The notes under the pieces were generated by a model, which saw only the letters and a program-made list of their open reading frames with translations, had not been told where the DNA came from and ran no database searches. A stretch of DNA of 9,266 nucleotides from Candidatus Margulisiibacteriota bacterium (GTDB lineage: Bacteria > Margulisbacteria > WOR-1 > O2-12-FULL-45-9), in contig JAQTLJ010000036.1 of assembly GCA_028714935.1 (NCBI GenBank), positions 1 through 9,266 of the forward strand. Reading direction: 5' to 3'. Each line of letters opens with the position of its first letter. The first letter of the stretch is position 1. Of this stretch, positions 5,745-9,266 are shown one piece after another. The position numbers were made by a program, and so were the translations under genes.

Positions 5745-8250
5745 CCTTTTCTTTCGCTTCGGCTTCAACCTCTTCTTCTTTAACCACCCGCGCCAGGTCA
5801 ACAATATAATCGCTTTCGTCCAGCCTGACCAGGCGGACACCCTTGGCGTAGCGGCCCTGCGGGGATATCCCTTTAGCTTCCTGCCGCATCATCGTCCCCT
5901 TGCCGGTCACAAACAAAAGCTCGTCATCTTTTTTGATAAACATCATCTTGGCGACTTCGTCGTCATCGCGCAGCTTAATGGCAATATGCCCTTTGCCGCC
6001 CCGGCTTTGCGCGCCAAACTCTTCAATCTCCATCCGTTTACCGTAGCCGCCGGTAGAGACCGCTAACAGATCGCTCTTTAGCTCCACTATGTCCATGGAG
6101 ACGACTTTGTCTTTTTTGCCCAGGCGGATCCCCCTGACGCCGGACGCGGTCCTCCCCATCGGCCGGACATGTTTTTCGCTGAAGCGGATCAGCAAGCCCT
6201 GTGCGGTTACCATGACGATCTCCTGCTTGCCGTTCGTCATGCGCACCCAGCGCAGTTCATCTTCGTCTTTGAGCTTGATGGCAATGATCCCGGTCCGTCG
6301 GATGTTTTCAAAGTCCTCCAGCGGCACTTTTTTGATCATCCCGTTCCTGGTCGCCATCGCCAAAAAGGATGTTTTGGTAAATTCCTGGACCGGAACCGCG
6401 GCAGTCACCACCTCGCCCATTGAGAGCTCAAGGAAGTTGGCGATCGATTGCCCCTTGCCCGCCCGCGACGTCTCAGGCAGCTCATAAGCCTTAACCTTAT
6501 AGACCCGGCCTTTGTTGGTAAAAAAGAGCAGGTATGACAGGGTTGAGCAGGTAAAAAGTTTGTCGATCTCGTCCTCTTCCCTGGTCGCCATGCCGGCCAC
6601 GCCCCGGCCGCCCCGCTTCTGCGCCCGGAAAACCGTAAGCGGCAGTCGCTTAACATAACCGTCCCGGGTGATCAGGACCGCGATTTCGGCCTCTTCGATC
6701 AGCTCCTCTTCTTCTATCTCTTCCGCCTCGCCAACTATTTTTGTGAGCCGGCCGCCGGAATACTTTTCCCGGATCTCGCCCAGCTCTTTTTTGACAACGC
6801 CGAGGATGTTTTTCCGGCTGCTCAAGACCTCTTTCAGGTCGGCGATCAGTTTTTTCAGCCCTTTGTAGTCCTCTTCGATCTTTTTCGTTTCCAGCTGGGT
6901 CAGCTTTTGCAGTTTCATGTCGAGGATCGCCTGCGCCTGGACCTCTGACAGTTTATATTTTTTCATCAAGCCGGTCCGCGCCTCATCAACGGATTTTGAC
7001 TTCTTGATCAGCGCCACAACGCCGTCAATGTCCTGCAGGGCGATAAGCAGGCCTTCCAGGATATGCGCCTGCTCTTCTGCTTTGCGCAGGTCAAACTTGG
7101 TCCTCCGGGTTATGATCTGCTCCCGGTGTTTGACGTATTCTTCCAGGATCTGCTTGATGTTGAGCAGCTGCGGCGTCCCGTCAACCAGCGCCACCATGTT
7201 GATGCCGTAAGAAACCTGCATCTCGGTCCGCTTATAAAGCTGGTTAAGAACTATCTCGGGGTTTGATTCGCGCTTGATCTCAACGTAGACCCGCATGCCG
7301 TCACGGTCGGACTCATCGCGCAGATCAGAGATCCCTTTGATCTTTTTATCTTTAACCTGCTCGGCAAGGTTCTCGATCATTGAGGCCTTATTGACCTGAT
7401 AAGGGAGCTCCGTCACGATTATCGCTTGCTTGCCGCCGCGCACTTCTTCGACCTCTGTTTTCGCCCGCAGGGTAATTATCCCCCGGCCTGTTTCATAGGC
7501 CTGTTTTATCCCGGCTTTGCCGCAGATGAGCGCGCCGGTCGGAAAGTCCGGCCCTTTTATTATCTTGGAAAGGTCGGCGATGGAAACTTCCGGGTCGTTG
7601 ATCAGGGCAATTGTTGCCTCAACTACCTCTTCCAGGTTGTGCGAGGGGATATTGGTCGCCATGCCGACCGCAATGCCTGAAGATCCGTTGATCAAAAGAT
7701 TGGGAAGCCTGGACGGCAGGACCAGCGGCTCCTGCAGGGATTCGTCAAAGTTCGGGCCGAAGTTAACCGTGTCTTTTTCTATGTCCGCCAGCATTTCGAC
7801 GGCGTGCTTGTGGAGCCGAACTTCCGTGTAGCGCATCGCCGCCGGGGAATCGCCGTCAACGCTGCCAAAGTTCCCCTGCCCGTCAACCAAGAGGTACCGC
7901 AGAGAGAAGTCCTGCGCCATGCGGACCATAGAATCGTAAACGGCCAAGTCGCCGTGCGGATGGTATTTACCTAAAACCTCGCCGACGATCCTGGCGGACT
8001 TTTTATACGGCTTGCCCGGCTGCAGGCCGAGTTCGTCCATCGCGAACAGGATCCGCCTGTGTACCGGTTTTAGCCCATCACGCACATCGGGCAGCGCGCG
8101 GCCAACGATCACGCTCATCGAATAATCGATGTAGGAGGTTTTCATCTCCTCTTCCAGCACCGCCGGCAGGACCCTGGCTTCGTTCTGCTTTGGGATGCTC
8201 TTCCCCCGTCCCTTTTTTACTTCCTGTTCTCCCTTTTCTTCGGCCATCAT
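5734..8250 (-). CDS. gyrA: DNA gyrase subunit A
   Basis: GyrA is the DNA cleavage-religation subunit of the A2B2 gyrase that introduces negative supercoils. It has 838 aa. The winged-helix/tower region includes SYIDYSMSVIVGRALPDVRD (39-58), the quinolone region GKYHPHGDLAVYDSMVRM (94-111), and AAMRYTE with catalytic Tyr141 and adjacent Arg140. Leucine (residue 102) occupies the E. coli Ser83 position, while the Asp87 equivalent (Asp106) is kept. A coiled coil spans about 380-490. The C-terminal pinwheel (about 520-820) contains the GyrA box as QKRGGRG (544-550; consensus QRRGGRG), supporting gyrase rather than ParC, and a degenerate QSRGGKG at 748-754. A charged Glu/Lys tail (824-838) ends the protein. 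Two Met codons open the gene; GGAGG at 8261-8265 favours the first. gyrB lies 23 bp upstream. Confidence 0.97.
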   Translation of the reverse strand: MMAEEKGEQEVKKGRGKSIPKQNEARVLPAVLEEEMKTSYIDYSMSVIVGRALPDVRDGLKPVHRRILFAMDELGLQPGKPYKKSARIVGEVLGKYHPHGDLAVYDSMVRMAQDFSLRYLLVDGQGNFGSVDGDSPAAMRYTEVRLHKHAVEMLADIEKDTVNFGPNFDESLQEPLVLPSRLPNLLINGSSGIAVGMATNIPSHNLEEVVEATIALINDPEVSIADLSKIIKGPDFPTGALICGKAGIKQAYETGRGIITLRAKTEVEEVRGGKQAIIVTELPYQVNKASMIENLAEQVKDKKIKGISDLRDESDRDGMRVYVEIKRESNPEIVLNQLYKRTEMQVSYGINMVALVDGTPQLLNIKQILEEYVKHREQIITRRTKFDLRKAEEQAHILEGLLIALQDIDGVVALIKKSKSVDEARTGLMKKYKLSEVQAQAILDMKLQKLTQLETKKIEEDYKGLKKLIADLKEVLSSRKNILGVVKKELGEIREKYSGGRLTKIVGEAEEIEEEELIEEAEIAVLITRDGYVKRLPLTVFRAQKRGGRGVAGMATREEDEIDKLFTCSTLSYLLFFTNKGRVYKVKAYELPETSRAGKGQSIANFLELSMGEVVTAAVPVQEFTKTSFLAMATRNGMIKKVPLEDFENIRRTGIIAIKLKDEDELRWVRMTNGKQEIVMVTAQGLLIRFSEKHVRPMGRTASGVRGIRLGKKDKVVSMDIVELKSDLLAVSTGGYGKRMEIEEFGAQSRGGKGHIAIKLRDDDEVAKMMFIKKDDELLFVTGKGTMMRQEAKGISPQGRYAKGVRLVRLDESDYIVDLARVVKEEEVEAEAKEKAKE

Positions 8251-8260
8251 TCCTTATTGG

Positions 8261-8265
8261 CCTCC
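8261..8265 (-). promoter_or_regulatory. Ribosome-binding site for gyrA
   Basis: Read on the minus strand, GGAGG lies ten bases before the ATG at 8250. A second AAGGA abuts that ATG and is only three bases from the following ATG, too close to be the main site. The first site therefore decides the start. Confidence 0.6.
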
Positions 8266-8273
8266 TCTTCTCT

Positions 8274-9266
8274 TCAGACGTCAAGCCGTGTGACGAGCTT
8301 GGCGTTTTCTTGGATAAACTGGCGGCGGGGCTCGACTTCAGACCCCATCAAGATCTTAAAGATCTCGTCCGCATCTTCCGCGTCATCAAGCGTTACCTGG
8401 AGCAGCGTTCGTGTTTCCGGGTTCATTGTCGTTTCCCAGAGCCGTTCCGGGTTCATTTCGCCTAGGCCTTTGTAGCGCTGGATGTGGGAGCCGTCTTTTC
8501 CTAGTTTTTTCATGAGCTTGTCCAGCTCCTTGTCATTATAAGCATACTCCTGCGCCTTGCCTTTCTTGACAAGGTACAGCGGCGGCTGGGCGATATACAG
8601 GTTGCCGTTATCGATCATTCTTCTGGCGTAGCGGAAGAAAAAGGTCAACAGCAGCGTCCTGATGTGCGCGCCGTCAACGTCTGCGTCAGTCATAATGATA
8701 ACTTTATGGTAATTCAGCTTTTTGAAGAATTCTTCGTTGGACAGCTCCTCTTTTTCGCCGTTGCCGCTAAGCCCGGAGATAACACTTGGTCCGATCGCTG
8801 TTATCATGGTGCGGATCTCGTTGCTGGTCAGGATCTTGTCCAGCCTCGATTTTTCTACGTTCAGGATCTTGCCGCGGAGCGGCAGGATCGCCTGGAACCG
8901 CCGGTCCCTGCCCTGTTTCGCCGAACCGCCCGCACTGTCTCCCTCAACCAGGAAGAGCTCGCATTTTTCCGCGTTGGTCTCTGAACAATCCGCCAGCTTG
9001 CCGGGAAGCAACGCCGTGTCCAGCGCTGATTTTTTTCGCTCGAGTTCCTGCGCTTTTCTGGCCGCCGCCCGTACGCGATATGCCAAGAGCGCTCTTTCAA
9101 TGACCGCCTTGGCCGCCGCCGGGTTCTTGTCCAAATAGGCGGTCAAGTTGTCATTAACGACTGAATCAACCAGGCCTTTGACCTCGCTGTTCCCCAGCTT
9201 AGTTTTTGTCTGCCCCTCGAATTGCGGATTGGGGATGCGCAGGTTAATGATCGCCGTCAACCCCTC
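8274..9266 (-). CDS. gyrB: DNA gyrase subunit B, C-terminal part (5' end outside window)
   Basis: GyrB supplies the ATPase and TOPRIM parts of gyrase. The frame runs from the right edge to the TGA at 8274-8276, giving 330 residues; the TTG at 9258-9260 is an internal Leu codon in EGLTAIINLR, not a start. Visible parts are the end of the transducer domain (QFEGQTKTKLGNSEV, 15-29 of the visible part), the TOPRIM motifs EGDSAGGSAKQGRDRRFQAI (108-127) with catalytic Glu108 and DADVDGAHIRTLLL (194-207) with the metal-binding Asp cluster, PLRGKILNVEK (129-139), and the tail RYKGLGEMNPERLWETTM (264-281). The roughly 170-aa proteobacterial insertion is absent, so this is the short form. A stretch of about ten residues (SGLSGNGEKEELSN, 164-177) seems extra before the DADVDG region. 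Its neighbour gyrA and the Gln-Thr-Lys motif support GyrB over ParE. Confidence 0.96.
   Translation of the reverse strand, partial: EGLTAIINLRIPNPQFEGQTKTKLGNSEVKGLVDSVVNDNLTAYLDKNPAAAKAVIERALLAYRVRAAARKAQELERKKSALDTALLPGKLADCSETNAEKCELFLVEGDSAGGSAKQGRDRRFQAILPLRGKILNVEKSRLDKILTSNEIRTMITAIGPSVISGLSGNGEKEELSNEEFFKKLNYHKVIIMTDADVDGAHIRTLLLTFFFRYARRMIDNGNLYIAQPPLYLVKKGKAQEYAYNDKELDKLMKKLGKDGSHIQRYKGLGEMNPERLWETTMNPETRTLLQVTLDDAEDADEIFKILMGSEVEPRRQFIQENAKLVTRLDV

Noticed and set aside
8722..9138. Long open frame opposite gyrB, and similar ones opposite gyrA and gcvPA (for example 5034-5417)
   Set aside because: Their translations are low-complexity mirror images of strongly conserved genes, with no start signals, and are best explained as shadows.
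9258..9260. TTG as a start codon of gyrB
   Set aside because: It encodes the Leu of the conserved EGLTAI motif in the middle of GyrB, and the frame continues to the edge of the window.

Overview
The window looks like chromosomal DNA of a bacterium with an outer membrane. It is roughly half G+C, densely packed with genes, and almost entirely housekeeping. A truncated beta-barrel protein at the left edge ends in an aromatic outer-membrane signature. GyrB is the short form without the large proteobacterial insertion. Glycine decarboxylase is the split type (separate GcvPA). This mix would suit an uncultured candidate lineage such as Margulisbacteria/WOR-1 or an Elusimicrobia relative, but that placement is inference only. 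No mobile element, CRISPR array, tRNA or rRNA is visible.

Layout. (1) 1-1630, plus strand: the 3' part of a beta-barrel outer-membrane gene, then hisC (histidinol-phosphate aminotransferase), whose ATG directly follows the upstream stop codon. (2) 1648-2106, minus strand: a small HEAT-repeat protein with its own ribosome-binding site, convergent with hisC. (3) 2107-2215: a divergent intergenic region with an AT-rich perfect inverted repeat. (4) 2216-5744, plus strand: an unrecognised 160-aa protein, then gcvT, a small two-helix membrane protein, gcvH and gcvPA. (5) 5734-9266, minus strand: gyrA preceded by gyrB, which runs off the right edge. gyrA overlaps the 3' end of gcvPA by 11 bp, tail to tail.

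Functionally, gcvT, gcvH and gcvPA encode the T protein, the H protein and one half of the P protein of the glycine cleavage system. This system oxidises glycine to CO2 and NH3 while loading a one-carbon unit on tetrahydrofolate. The PLP-lysine-bearing half (GcvPB) and the L protein are not in the window, and gcvPA is the last gene before convergent gyrA, so they must be encoded elsewhere. gyrB and gyrA form the usual DNA gyrase operon.

No wholly new system is evident. The points most worth a second look are: a perfect TATAAT placed so that gcvT mRNA would begin at its ATG; the uncharacterised membrane protein inside the glycine cleavage operon; the missing gcvPB; a leucine at the main quinolone-resistance position of GyrA; an apparently shortened GcvPA; and the unrecognised proteins around the 2107-2215 inverted repeat.
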